Below, piece after piece: positions 46,227-55,435 of a stretch of DNA of 64,000 nucleotides. Position numbers and translations under genes: made by a program. Where the stretch lies: assembly GCF_013343215.1 (NCBI RefSeq), contig NZ_CP039143.1:1302001-1366000 (forward strand). Direction: 5' to 3'. Every line of letters starts with the position of its first letter. Within the stretch, counting starts at the first letter, position 1. The DNA is from Acinetobacter sp. 10FS3-1. GTDB taxonomy: Bacteria > Pseudomonadota > Gammaproteobacteria > Pseudomonadales > Moraxellaceae. The notes beneath the pieces are model-generated. The model did not search any database. It saw only the letters and a list, made by a program, of their open reading frames with translations, and was not told the origin of the DNA.

Positions 46227-48980
46227 ATGCTTGCAAAAAGAAATTTTAAAAAAACGATGCTGAATCTTAGTATGGGGAACCTCATACCACATCATGGCCG
46301 GACATGGCTGTGTATGAGCATATTTTTTATGATGTGGTCACATCAGGGCATAGCACAGACTGAACAGGCAGCAGACACTCCAGTCGCAGTGTCCCGAACG
46401 GAAAAGGTTGAAGAGCTGTCTCAGGAAGCCCTCCGCCAAGGTCTGGTTAATTCCGAAAGTGAAGCGGTCGAAACCATACAACAGGCACTGGTGCCGCAAA
46501 TATCCGTTGATAGTATGCAGATGCTGCAGGAGCAGCAAAATGCCGGTGGTATTCTGGAAGAGTTTAGTCCGATTGAATTTGAAGATCTGGAAAACCTGCC
46601 GATGCAGAGTATTGACCAGAGCATGGCCAATGAAATTTACCGTGTCGCTGAAGAAGCCAAACGTGAAGCACAGGATTATCGCAATACCCAGCAGACTGAA
46701 ACGGTGGTAGATATCAGTCAGCAGGAATTGCTTGAAATAAATCAGGCGCCGGTAAATGTTGATCAGCTGATGCAGTCTATTCGGGCAGATAGCAACATTA
46801 GCGTACAGAGTAATGAGGCGGCTCGGACTTTAAGAGATATTCCAGGGCCGACCGAGCCGGAAGATGCCAAAAAGCCCAATATCGTAAAACGACTCTGGTA
46901 TAAGCTGCGCCCACCACGTCAGATCATGATCGCCAGCACACCCCGGATCAGTGCTGAAGTCATTATTATGAATGGGAATGGTACTGCCGAGAGTAATGGT
47001 GTACTGAATCGTAGATATGAGTCTGAAGCTTATAATAATTTAAGCAATAATATCCGTGCCAAACTGTCCAGTTTTACGCAGGAATCCTTTGAGGATTTTT
47101 CTTCGGCATTGCCCCAATTACGCAACCTGTCCAAGCAGGCAGCGCAGGCAGTGGGCTATTATAATGCCGAGTTTAAGTTTGAACGAGTGTCGGATAGTCG
47201 CGTAAGAGTCCGGGTAACACCCAATGAGCCCGTACTGATTAGCAGTCATCAAGTGGAATTTACCGGACCCGGGGCAGAGCAGCCACAATTCCAGGTTATT
47301 GGTCTTTTACCGGAACAGGAAGAAGGTGATATTTTCAATCATGGTGCCTATGAAACCACCAAAGGCAGGATTGTTGAGGCAGCCAGTCATAATGGCTATT
47401 TCGATTCCTTCTGGCGCCTGCATGATGTATTGATCAAACAGCCGCAAAATACAGCGGATGTCAATCTGCGCTTTGAAACCGGTGAACGCTATAAGCTGGG
47501 ACAAGTTGAATTCAGAATGAGTGATCCTGAAAAAGAATTTCCGTTGGATCCAGATATTTTGGAAAGTCTGGTGACTTGGAAAGATGGGGCTGACTATGCC
47601 TTCTGGCGTGTCAATAGCCTGGCCAACAACCTGACCAACTCGCGTTATTTTAACTATACACTGGTTGATGCGATACGTCCTGATCCGGTGGACAGAGAGC
47701 TAGAACTGGCTCCTGATATTCAGAACCTGATTGAACAGCAGAAACTGGAAGAGGATGGTTCTACTGCGAATGTTCCTCAAAAACCGGCTAATTCTACTGA
47801 AGTCACGCAAAATGTCGTGGATGAAAGTCAATTTGCTGGTATACAGGATCAGGAAAATCCGAGTCTTATGAGCTTGCGTGTGGAGCAGAAAAGCAAGGAA
47901 AATGAGCAGGACCGTTTAAAAGCACAGGCACGTGAAGAGAAGAAAGTTCCGGTCATTGTGACTTTAAATGCAGACCGCCTGAATAGTGCTGAAGTCGGTA
48001 TCGGTTATGGTACAGATACTAATGTACGCTTACGTGGGCAGTATCGCCGTGCCATTGTCAATAAACGTGGTCATTCATTTGACGCCAACCTTGAGCTTTC
48101 CGGGATCCGCCAGTCAGTTGATGGTCGCTATAACATTCCATATCATCATCCTCTCAATGACTATGTCAGCATTGTGGGCGGGTATGAACGTGAAGAGCGG
48201 GAAGATGTCGCTCAAGATACAGGCCTGCTAATTGAGTCGGCTGTACTAGGCGCAGACCGGCTTATTAAAAATCCACTGGGGAATTGGCAGCAGGCCTTTG
48301 GTGTACGTTATCGTCTGGACCGGCTGACACAGGACGGTTCGGTTGACTTTAACCAGGTTCCAGAAGCTTTTAGATTTAATTCCGCTGCTGAGCAGCAGTC
48401 TCTTCTGTTTGGTTATGAAGTGTCACGCACGGAGAGTGACCGCCGGATTAATCCGACCAAAGGCTTTAAGCAGATTTATAAGGTCGAACTTGGGAGTGAG
48501 GCTTTATTGTCTGATGCCGATATGGCCATCCTTAATGCGGGTTGGCGTTTTATCTATTCATTGGGAGAAAATGCTGACCATCAATTTGTTGGCCGTGCCG
48601 ATCTGGGCTATATTTTCACAGAAGATTTTGCCAAAGTACCTTATAACCTGCGTTATTTCAGTGGAGGCGATCAAACCATTCGAGGTTTTGATTATAAGAG
48701 TCTTTCGCCTGAAATCGAGGGCTTTAAAGTTGGGGGGCAGGCTTTGGGTGTAGCCTCACTTGAATATAATTACCAGTTCAGGGAAGGCTGGCGAGCTGCA
48801 GTCTTTGCAGATGCCGGCAATGCCTATAATGAAGATTTTAGCAATCCGACTGAATATGGTGCGGGGTTGGGAATTCGCTGGGCCTCACCGATTGGCCCGA
48901 TTCGGGTTGATGTTGCAACCGGATTATCAGATGACAGTCATCCAATCCGACTGCATTTCTTTATTGGTTCACCGTTATAA
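46227..48980 (+). CDS. tamA: Autotransporter assembly factor TamA (Omp85 family)
   Basis: 917 residues, far longer than E. coli TamA (577). A signal-like segment at ~28-44 (WLCMSIFFMMWSHQGIAQ) is followed by a Gln/Glu-rich region (~50-225) with no known fold. POTRA-like repeats lie at ~240-500 (RAKLSSFTQESFEDF; GRIVEAASHNGYFDSFWRLH), then a second Gln/Glu-rich insert at ~500-575. The C-terminal beta-barrel (~580-917) ends IRLHFFIGSPL and contains the FSGGDQTIRGFDYKSL signature. TamA sits in the outer membrane and works with TamB, encoded 37 bp downstream. Confidence 0.9.
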   Translation: MLAKRNFKKTMLNLSMGNLIPHHGRTWLCMSIFFMMWSHQGIAQTEQAADTPVAVSRTEKVEELSQEALRQGLVNSESEAVETIQQALVPQISVDSMQMLQEQQNAGGILEEFSPIEFEDLENLPMQSIDQSMANEIYRVAEEAKREAQDYRNTQQTETVVDISQQELLEINQAPVNVDQLMQSIRADSNISVQSNEAARTLRDIPGPTEPEDAKKPNIVKRLWYKLRPPRQIMIASTPRISAEVIIMNGNGTAESNGVLNRRYESEAYNNLSNNIRAKLSSFTQESFEDFSSALPQLRNLSKQAAQAVGYYNAEFKFERVSDSRVRVRVTPNEPVLISSHQVEFTGPGAEQPQFQVIGLLPEQEEGDIFNHGAYETTKGRIVEAASHNGYFDSFWRLHDVLIKQPQNTADVNLRFETGERYKLGQVEFRMSDPEKEFPLDPDILESLVTWKDGADYAFWRVNSLANNLTNSRYFNYTLVDAIRPDPVDRELELAPDIQNLIEQQKLEEDGSTANVPQKPANSTEVTQNVVDESQFAGIQDQENPSLMSLRVEQKSKENEQDRLKAQAREEKKVPVIVTLNADRLNSAEVGIGYGTDTNVRLRGQYRRAIVNKRGHSFDANLELSGIRQSVDGRYNIPYHHPLNDYVSIVGGYEREEREDVAQDTGLLIESAVLGADRLIKNPLGNWQQAFGVRYRLDRLTQDGSVDFNQVPEAFRFNSAAEQQSLLFGYEVSRTESDRRINPTKGFKQIYKVELGSEALLSDADMAILNAGWRFIYSLGENADHQFVGRADLGYIFTEDFAKVPYNLRYFSGGDQTIRGFDYKSLSPEIEGFKVGGQALGVASLEYNYQFREGWRAAVFADAGNAYNEDFSNPTEYGAGLGIRWASPIGPIRVDVATGLSDDSHPIRLHFFIGSPL

Positions 48981-49017
48981 AACATTCATTTTTTAAAAAG
49001 ATTTATTTGGGTACGTT

Positions 49018-52000
49018 ATGGTCGAAAACCAACCACAGCCGGAACAAGAACAACCAAAGAGAGTGCCAAAGCAGCGCCGTATATTGAGAAGTATCCTATT
49101 GTCGGTACTTTTCTCTATCATTTTTTTGCTCTCTGTTCTGGCAGTTCTGTTTTCGACTAATCAGGGCAGCAAGTTTTTGCTGGAACAGGTCATGCAACGC
49201 CAGCAGATTATTCATTATGAATATGAAGGCGGGAATTTATGGCGTGGGATCATTTTAAAAAATATCTTGGTCAGTCTGGAGGCTGTAGATGTCAAAATTG
49301 ACCGGGCTGATGTCACCTTGGGCTGGCGTGCGATACTCAAAAAGGAAATCCATCTCAATAACGCAGATGTGACGCATTTGCAGGTGATTAATAAAGGTCC
49401 TTCCAGTAATGAGCCTTTCAAGTTTAATGCAATCCGTCTGCCTTTTGAGTTGCGTGTCGATCATCTGCTGCTTGACCATCTGCTAATTAAAACCCAGACC
49501 ACTGCGGTGGATATATTTAATATTGAATTAAATGATGCCTTATGGTCAGGAACTGAACTGAATTTTGAAGATTCCCGTATGGATATGGGGTATCTGTCGG
49601 TACGCGAAGCGAGCGGAAAAATGCAGTTTGAAGGCAAGTATCCACTTGATGCTCAAGGTATTGTAAATCTGCCTGCGTTAAGAGAAAGCCTGAATGTGCA
49701 TGATATTCATCTACGGGCAAGGGGTACGCTGGATACAATTCAGGCTGGCGTTGCCACGAATACCCCTGATCTACTGACCGGATGGGTAATCCTGCACCCG
49801 ATGCGCCCTCATGTACCGATGAAAGGTGAGTTGAAGTTTAAAGAATATCACTGGCCAATTCTGCCTGAACAGAAGCTGTTTACTCAGGATGGTATTGCTG
49901 AGTTTAATGGCAATATTGAACGCCTGAATTTAAATGTGCGCACTGACCTGGGCGGAGAAAATATTCCGCAAGGTGAATATAATGCGGTGATGCATACCGA
50001 TCTGGTCAATCAGCTTAATATTAGCGACCTGAATGGACAGCTCATGAAGGGTTCAGTCAGTTTGGCAGGAACTGTGGGCTGGTCAGACCGGGTGGAGTGG
50101 GATCTAAGCGGTCGTATGAATGGGATTGATCCCAAGCATGAACGTATTCCACAAGTGCTTCAGGATTTTTTGCCGCCTAGTCTGGATGGCAAGATAGCCT
50201 CTGCAGGTCATCTGGAAAAGGGTATGCATCTGACCGCTCTGGTCGATTTTGACCGCTATGAAAGCTGGAAGTTCAAGCTGGATCAAGCCCCACAAAAAGC
50301 TAACAAGCCGGAACCGATGCTACTGGATGTTGCCTGGAATAATATTGATCGTGCTGTCCCTTATATTGGCTGGCTGAGCAGTGACTCAGGGGATGTCAAA
50401 CTGGCATTGCTAGAAGGTCAGCAAAACATTCATGTGGCGACCAAGGTGAGCAGACATGAGGACGGCGTGCTGCCGCCAGGAATGTATCGGGCGCAGCTTG
50501 ATCTCAAAGATAATATTCTGCGAGTGCCAGACTTTAATTATGGTGCTGATGCACAGGCCGGCAGCTTAAGCGGTAATGCGGTCATTGAGTTGCCGGACGA
50601 AAAACGTCAGCTGAAATGGAGCGCCGTATTAAATGCCAAGGAGCTGAATACACAAACGATTGCTGCGGCTTCACCCATTGACCGTTTAAATGGTCAAATC
50701 AAGGCGAATGGCTATGCGCAACCAAATCAGCAGATTATTAAAGTAACGGGTGTGGACTTAAGCGGCAGACTGGCTGATCAAAATGAAACCGTACATTTAC
50801 AAGGAACCAGTGGAATTGCCCTGTTATTCCATAATGAAAAAGCCGGCGGCGGATTTAAGGGCTATGCGGTGAATTATAATGGTTCATTAAGCAGTAGCCA
50901 GTTAAAAGCCAGCAAAGGGATGCTTAAAGTACGCCTATCTGGAACGCCGGATATGCTGCGTATCGCAGAGCTACGACATGATGGGATCGCCGGGAAAATC
51001 AATGCCAATGGTCGCGTTCATCTGGCCAAAGGAATTGGCTGGGATATTAACGCCTCACTCATACGTTTTAAGCCACAATATTTTAATGCCAAGCTGAAAG
51101 GCGAGATTTCAGGCAACATCCATACCCGTGGGCTGTGGTCAGATCAGCTGAAACGTATCCAGATTCAGCGTTTGAACCTGGCAGGGATATTAAACGACAA
51201 ACCGGTTCGGGGCACAGGTAATCTGGCGGTCATTATTAATTCAAATCAGCGTGGCTTTGTACCGGAGCAGTTTGAAGCCAATAATCTGTTTCTGTCTTAT
51301 GCCAGCAACCAGATTCAAGCGACCGGCAATGCGCAGAACTTGCAGTTAAAAGTGAATGCACCCGCCTTGTATGAGTTATACCCAGGCTTGAAAGGCCGGG
51401 TACAAGGTTATATTAATATGCAGTCCCAGCCGCGTTTGCAGGCCTCAACCAATCTTGCGATTGATAATTTAGCCTTTAAGCGACTGTTCAGTGTGCAGCA
51501 GGTTCGGGTGCGCGGTCAGCTACCGACTTCACAAAACACACCGACTTTATTAACTGCAACCATGGAGCGCTTACGTAGCGGATCACGGGAAATTGCTCAT
51601 GGAGAGGTTTCTCTGGCGGGTACCCGTTCTGCACATATTTTAAAGGTTCGGGCAGAAAACCGCCTGTCAAAATTCTTTATCCAGCTGGCGGGTGGTTTTA
51701 ATGCGCAAAATAACTGGTTGGGCCAGATTCAAAATGGTGACTTTGACTCCTTAAGAACTCATCTGGTGCAACGTCAAAATGTAGCGGTGATTTATAATAC
51801 TGCTCAATCTGATCTTTTCATTGGTGCCCATTGCTGGATGAGTCAGCAAAGCCAGTTGTGCTTTGATCAGCCTGTTCGGGTGAATCCAGCGCGAGGCAAT
51901 GTCTCTTTTGTGACCAAAAACCTCGACCTGAATGACTTTAGTGCCTTCTTGCCTGAAGGCTTGGCTCTGACCGGTAAAATTAACGGTTATGCCAAAGCTT

Positions 52001-53538
52001 CATGGGCTAAAAATGCCAAGCCAAAAATTGATGCCCGTCTGGTCACCCGCAGTGGTGTGGTCGGACTGTCTTCTGAAGATCCGGAATATCTGGGTTCGAC
52101 CCTTCAGTATGATGAAGTGGGGCTGATCGCCAAGAGTGTTGCCGAGGGTTTACAGATTCGTCTAGATGTGAAAACGCCGGATATTGGTACGGGTTATGCC
52201 AATGTCATTATTGATCCGTATCAGGACAGTAAGCCAATGCGTGGTGAGATTGCCTTTAATCAGGTGCAGCTCAAAGTGTTTAAGCCATTTGTTCAGGATA
52301 TCCGAAATCTGGAAGGGATTTTATCCTATGCCGGTAAGGTGGGCGGCACACTAAGAGATCCATTACTTGAAGGCGAAGTCCGGGTGAAAGATGCTGCCAT
52401 CAGTATGATTTCCTTGCCGGTGAATCTGACCAATGTCCAGCTTTATTCATCCATTCGCCAGAATAGCGCCACTATTAATGGTGCATTTAATAGTGGTCGT
52501 GGAGCAGGGACACTGACGGGTTCGGTTGATTGGAAAGGCGATCCGCGTGTTCAGTTAAAGCTGCAAGGGGAAAATCTGCTGATCCGTCAGGCACCGCTGA
52601 TTGCTGCAGTGGTTACTCCTGATTTGTCCTTGGACATGTATCCATTAAATAAAAAGCTCAGCCTGCGTGGGAAAGTAGAGGTGCCACGTGCGCTAATTTC
52701 CATGCCAGAAGCCTCTGAGCCGGTGGTGGGGCTGTCTTCTGATGTGCGCGTTGTGCATGAGGGAGATGATCAATTGGCCATTTTAAATGCGGCACGTCCA
52801 TGGGATATTCGAGCAGATGTTGCAGTGTCTTTAGGTGATCGGGTCATTTTCCAAGGCTTTAATAGCCGGATTCCACTGGCAGGTCGGGTTAATTTATCTC
52901 AGCGTGGTCTGGAAACAGCAATGCGGGCCAATGGTGCAATTGGGGTATCACAACGGGTGAAGATTGAGGCTTATGGTCAAAGTCTGGACCTGACCCGTGC
53001 TATTGCCCGTTTTAATGGTGAGTTGACAGATCCGACTCTGGATATTGATGCCAATAAAACTGTACAGGGCAGCACCGTGGGGGTGCGTGTAACCGGTACG
53101 GCATCGAGTCCAAATATTCAGATTTATAACGATGCGGGCCTGTCTGAACAGGAAGCTCTCAATGCCTTGATTACCGGGCGGATTAATGAAGGTGCCTCTA
53201 GTCTAAGTCAGGCGGAAGGCTTTAGGTCTGATGTTAACAATACTATTGCTGCGGCAGGGATCAGCCTGGGCTTAGGTGGTACCCGTGCATTAACCAACCA
53301 GATTGGCCGGAGTTTTGGTCTAAGCGGTCTGGCACTGGATGCGGAGGGTACAGGTGATGATACGCAAGTATCGCTAACAGGTTATATTACGCCAGATCTT
53401 TATATCCGTTATGGGGTCGGGGTATTTACACCAGTCAACAAATTGACTTTACGTTATCAGGTAAACCAGCGTTTATATCTGGAAGCGAGTCAGTCTCTCG
53501 AACGGGCCATTGACTTGTTCTATAACTGGCGTTTCTGA
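49018..53538 (+). CDS. tamB: Translocation and assembly module subunit TamB
   Basis: 1506 residues. An N-terminal membrane anchor (~22-50) precedes a very long periplasmic domain of beta-taco repeats. The C-terminal DUF490 domain is clear: QEALNALITGRIN, AAAGISLGLGGTRAL, DTQVSLTGYITPDLYIRYGV and ERAIDLFYNWRF. TamB bridges the inner membrane to TamA and is implicated in moving phospholipids or helping insert outer-membrane proteins. Cotranscribed with tamA by spacing. Confidence 0.95.
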   Translation: MVENQPQPEQEQPKRVPKQRRILRSILLSVLFSIIFLLSVLAVLFSTNQGSKFLLEQVMQRQQIIHYEYEGGNLWRGIILKNILVSLEAVDVKIDRADVTLGWRAILKKEIHLNNADVTHLQVINKGPSSNEPFKFNAIRLPFELRVDHLLLDHLLIKTQTTAVDIFNIELNDALWSGTELNFEDSRMDMGYLSVREASGKMQFEGKYPLDAQGIVNLPALRESLNVHDIHLRARGTLDTIQAGVATNTPDLLTGWVILHPMRPHVPMKGELKFKEYHWPILPEQKLFTQDGIAEFNGNIERLNLNVRTDLGGENIPQGEYNAVMHTDLVNQLNISDLNGQLMKGSVSLAGTVGWSDRVEWDLSGRMNGIDPKHERIPQVLQDFLPPSLDGKIASAGHLEKGMHLTALVDFDRYESWKFKLDQAPQKANKPEPMLLDVAWNNIDRAVPYIGWLSSDSGDVKLALLEGQQNIHVATKVSRHEDGVLPPGMYRAQLDLKDNILRVPDFNYGADAQAGSLSGNAVIELPDEKRQLKWSAVLNAKELNTQTIAAASPIDRLNGQIKANGYAQPNQQIIKVTGVDLSGRLADQNETVHLQGTSGIALLFHNEKAGGGFKGYAVNYNGSLSSSQLKASKGMLKVRLSGTPDMLRIAELRHDGIAGKINANGRVHLAKGIGWDINASLIRFKPQYFNAKLKGEISGNIHTRGLWSDQLKRIQIQRLNLAGILNDKPVRGTGNLAVIINSNQRGFVPEQFEANNLFLSYASNQIQATGNAQNLQLKVNAPALYELYPGLKGRVQGYINMQSQPRLQASTNLAIDNLAFKRLFSVQQVRVRGQLPTSQNTPTLLTATMERLRSGSREIAHGEVSLAGTRSAHILKVRAENRLSKFFIQLAGGFNAQNNWLGQIQNGDFDSLRTHLVQRQNVAVIYNTAQSDLFIGAHCWMSQQSQLCFDQPVRVNPARGNVSFVTKNLDLNDFSAFLPEGLALTGKINGYAKASWAKNAKPKIDARLVTRSGVVGLSSEDPEYLGSTLQYDEVGLIAKSVAEGLQIRLDVKTPDIGTGYANVIIDPYQDSKPMRGEIAFNQVQLKVFKPFVQDIRNLEGILSYAGKVGGTLRDPLLEGEVRVKDAAISMISLPVNLTNVQLYSSIRQNSATINGAFNSGRGAGTLTGSVDWKGDPRVQLKLQGENLLIRQAPLIAAVVTPDLSLDMYPLNKKLSLRGKVEVPRALISMPEASEPVVGLSSDVRVVHEGDDQLAILNAARPWDIRADVAVSLGDRVIFQGFNSRIPLAGRVNLSQRGLETAMRANGAIGVSQRVKIEAYGQSLDLTRAIARFNGELTDPTLDIDANKTVQGSTVGVRVTGTASSPNIQIYNDAGLSEQEALNALITGRINEGASSLSQAEGFRSDVNNTIAAAGISLGLGGTRALTNQIGRSFGLSGLALDAEGTGDDTQVSLTGYITPDLYIRYGVGVFTPVNKLTLRYQVNQRLYLEASQSLERAIDLFYNWRF

Positions 53539-53593
53539 TTTAGAGACAATATATGTTAATATAAGTTACTGTTATTTAATTTGTTATTCATTC

Positions 53594-53622
53594 AGTCTAC
53601 ACAGGAGATAACTGTGTAGACT
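53594..53622. repeat. Perfect 11-bp palindrome after tamB
   Basis: AGTCTACACAG (53594-53604), loop GAGATAA, CTGTGTAGACT (53612-53622). No T-tract follows, so it is not a standard terminator. A second inverted repeat TTTCAGGC/GCCTGAAA spans 53632-53678. Confidence 0.6.
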
Positions 53623-53678
53623 ATTGAGTAGTTTCAGGCTTAAAATGCAAGTGTCAAATTAGTAACTTAGGCCTGAAA

Positions 53679-54061
53679 TGCAACTCAACAAGACGAATGT
53701 TGATGCTATTGCATTGACTGAAAAAGGATAAACTATCTGTCTTGTCTGGGATCTGATTGGTTTTTTAGTTTAAGCCACTCTCAGATTTACCGATTATATC
53801 TGGCCTATCAACAACCTGCGTGACCGAAGTATGCGTCGGGTTGTTATCTTGCTGTGTATCCTGCGCACAGCTCCTTCAGCTTTGACATAGCGAGTAGTAT
53901 TGCCAAGCCTCATTATTTTAAAATAACTTTTAGCAAGGAGAAGGCTATAAAATGCCGTGAAGCTTTGATCTCTAGTAAGTTGGTAATCCTCCCGATCAAA
54001 GACTGGACTGCAAATGCTTTTCTGGCGTCAGCTGCGAAGCAAGTGTATGAATCTAAGAGTT
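53679..54061. other. Gene-poor stretch downstream of tamB
   Basis: No confident gene. A 69-codon frame opens at a GTG at 53854 and ends at 54063, but it lacks a ribosome binding site and a recognisable domain. Short protein-like pieces in other frames suggest remnants of a lost gene. Confidence 0.3.
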
Positions 54062-54091
54062 AAAAAAGCCCTCAGGTTGAGGACTTTTTTT
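54062..54091 (-). terminator. Terminator of the RHH / Lys-rich gene pair
   Basis: AAAAAAGCCCTCA (54063-54075) and TGAGGACTTTTTTT (54078-54091) form the stem; both sides provide T-tracts on the appropriate strand. It lies 25 bp past the stop of the Lys-rich gene. Confidence 0.7.
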
Positions 54092-54115
54092 AATAATCAA
54101 GGCTTAATCGCGAGA

Positions 54116-54229
54116 TTACTTTTGACTTTTCAGCTTCTTTTTCAATTTAGCCAACTTGTCTTTGTGTTTAGATATTTTCTTAAGGCGAGCTTTAATTTTT
54201 TGCTTCAGGGATTTTACTTGCTTAGCCAC
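54116..54229 (-). CDS. 37-residue Lys-rich basic protein
   Basis: A GTG at 54229 has GAGGAG eight bases upstream and overlaps the stop codon of the RHH gene by 8 bases, suggesting coupled translation. The product is almost all Lys, Leu, Ala and Gln (AKQVKSLKQKIKARLKKISK...), strongly basic and predicted helical, with no membrane segment. It may bind nucleic acid or act as a small structural protein; I do not recognise it. Confidence 0.6.
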   Translation of the reverse strand: MAKQVKSLKQKIKARLKKISKHKDKLAKLKKKLKSQK

Positions 54230-54428
54230 AATGTTGCTCCTCTGTTGGTATATCCGCTGACTGATTTTTTTTAATAAAACTACGGATGAATTTTCTTAAC
54301 TCTCTAGCTGCGCTTGTATCCAAGCTATCACATAAGTGAATGAACTCATCACGCTCAGCTGTATTGATGCGAATTAAGAGCTGACCATCTTTTTTATTAA
54401 GCTTGGTTTTTTTGGGTAACTCAGTCAT
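54222..54428 (-). CDS. Small ribbon-helix-helix-like protein
   Basis: 68 residues from the ATG at 54428, with GGGGA eight bases upstream; longer frames to 54491 add a hydrophobic stretch that does not fit. GQLLIRINTAERDEFIHLCD then AARELRKFIRSFIKKN has the beta strand plus two helices of Arc/MetJ-type repressors. Such proteins are common in plasmid and toxin-antitoxin regulation, but no toxin gene was identified beside it. It is followed by the overlapping Lys-rich gene. Confidence 0.55.
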   Translation of the reverse strand: MTELPKKTKLNKKDGQLLIRINTAERDEFIHLCDSLDTSAARELRKFIRSFIKKNQSADIPTEEQHCG

Positions 54429-54523
54429 ATCATGTTTCCCCACCAAAGCTAATAAATAAAATGTATATACAAAGTATATGCTGAACAGCATTTAGTCAAT
54501 CACCTCTTATAAAACTCCAACAG

Positions 54524-54637
54524 TCAATATCCTATCCTGACTAAAAAATTCTGGGTCAAGCTACCATAACTCTTTGAAAAGAAATGATTATGTAGTTTGT
54601 ATGGCCTGATAGTAAGTTTTTGTTGCTTAACTTCCAT
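54524..54637 (-). CDS. 37-residue small protein
   Basis: The ATG at 54637 has a near-perfect Shine-Dalgarno, GGAGGA, six bases away. The product begins MEVKQQKLTIRPYKLHNHFF and continues with SKSYGSLTQNFLVRIGY. The N-terminal LTIRPYKL strand and the way the frame ends are faintly like a truncated SymE/AbrB-type toxin, but this is weak. It could be a real small gene or a relic with a preserved start. Confidence 0.45.
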   Translation of the reverse strand: MEVKQQKLTIRPYKLHNHFFSKSYGSLTQNFLVRIGY

Positions 54638-54867
54638 TGAATATCCTCCAAGCTGCGGCAGTTTTTCATTCTGTATAAAATATAATTAAATAAAGCCAAC
54701 AAGTTAAAAACCTATATGCTCAGAGCAGATGCATTTCACGATAGGAACACAATCTTTTTAATGAGGGCTTTGTTTTTAAAAACTTAATACGCAACGCCAA
54801 TATTCTTGAGCCTGAACACCCACTATCATGTTTATTCCCCTCAACCATAAATCACAAAGGAATAGCT

Positions 54868-55008
54868 ATGACTAATCAGACAGACCAAAAATCTAGTCCG
54901 CAAAAAGAATCTAATGATGATAAAGGAAAGCAGGAGTCTTATAAAAATACAGAGCCCAAGAAAAAACCGAATGCAGAACCGGAGAATCCACTGAAAGAGC
55001 AAAAATAG
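54868..55008 (+). CDS. 46-residue hydrophilic small protein
   Basis: The ATG at 54868 has AAGGA seven bases upstream. The product is highly charged, with abundant Lys, Glu, Asn, Gln and Pro (TNQTDQKSSPQKESNDDKGK...), and no hydrophobic core, so it is predicted disordered. An AGCCCTC/GAGGGCT hairpin (55025-55043) follows the stop codon. The composition resembles stress-related disordered proteins; function unknown. Confidence 0.6.
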   Translation: MTNQTDQKSSPQKESNDDKGKQESYKNTEPKKKPNAEPENPLKEQK

Positions 55009-55078
55009 CTGATTCAACTTTAAAAGCCCTCTGAGTGAGGGCTGATGATAAAAGTTAGATATGTGAGGAGTATGGATC

Positions 55079-55168
55079 ATGAGGCTTAGATCAGCTTACA
55101 GAAAACTTAAGCTCAAGCTATCTAAACAGTTTTACAAAGCTATTGCTCATGGTCTGAAGTTTAAATGA
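55079..55168 (+). CDS. 29-residue cationic amphipathic peptide
   Basis: The ATG at 55079 has GAGGAG (55065-55070) eight bases upstream. The product (MRLRSAYRKLKLKLSKQFYK, then AIAHGLKFK) has ten Lys/Arg and evenly spaced Leu/Tyr/Phe, the pattern of an amphipathic helix. It could be a membrane-active or nucleic-acid-binding peptide. It is separated from the 46-residue gene by a hairpin. Confidence 0.45.
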   Translation: MRLRSAYRKLKLKLSKQFYKAIAHGLKFK

Positions 55169-55230
55169 ATGAAAAATAGCCTAAGTCATATGGAAAGATC
55201 TGAGTGAATGCTATTTCTCATTCTTTGGAA

Positions 55231-55425
55231 TTACTCCTTAAAAGTATCGTTCAACGCCGTTTGTACGGCTTCAACACGTGCCTTGCATGCTTTATAAGCG
55301 CTCATCGATTCTTCTACAATTTTCATCAGGTTGTCGATATCTGGTTCTTGCTGAGATTCAAGCAATTCAGCATTTTTTTTCAGGATGTTATAGCCTTCCT
55401 GAAAGCTTAAAGTGTCATGACTCAT
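55231..55425 (-). CDS. xseB: Exodeoxyribonuclease VII small subunit
   Basis: 64 residues. LSFQEGYNILKKNAELLESQ and DNLMKIVEESMSAYKACKAR match the helical-hairpin XseB family. Several XseB subunits coat one XseA to form the nuclease, which degrades single-stranded DNA to oligonucleotides. It follows xseA by 10 bp on the same strand. Its partner gene is interrupted by a stop codon here. Confidence 0.88.
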   Translation of the reverse strand: MSHDTLSFQEGYNILKKNAELLESQQEPDIDNLMKIVEESMSAYKACKARVEAVQTALNDTFKE

Positions 55426-55435
55426 GAAAATTTAC

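Noticed and set aside
53854..54063. 69-codon rightward frame after tamB
   Set aside because: GTG start without ribosome binding site and no recognisable domain; kept only as part of a gene-poor stretch.
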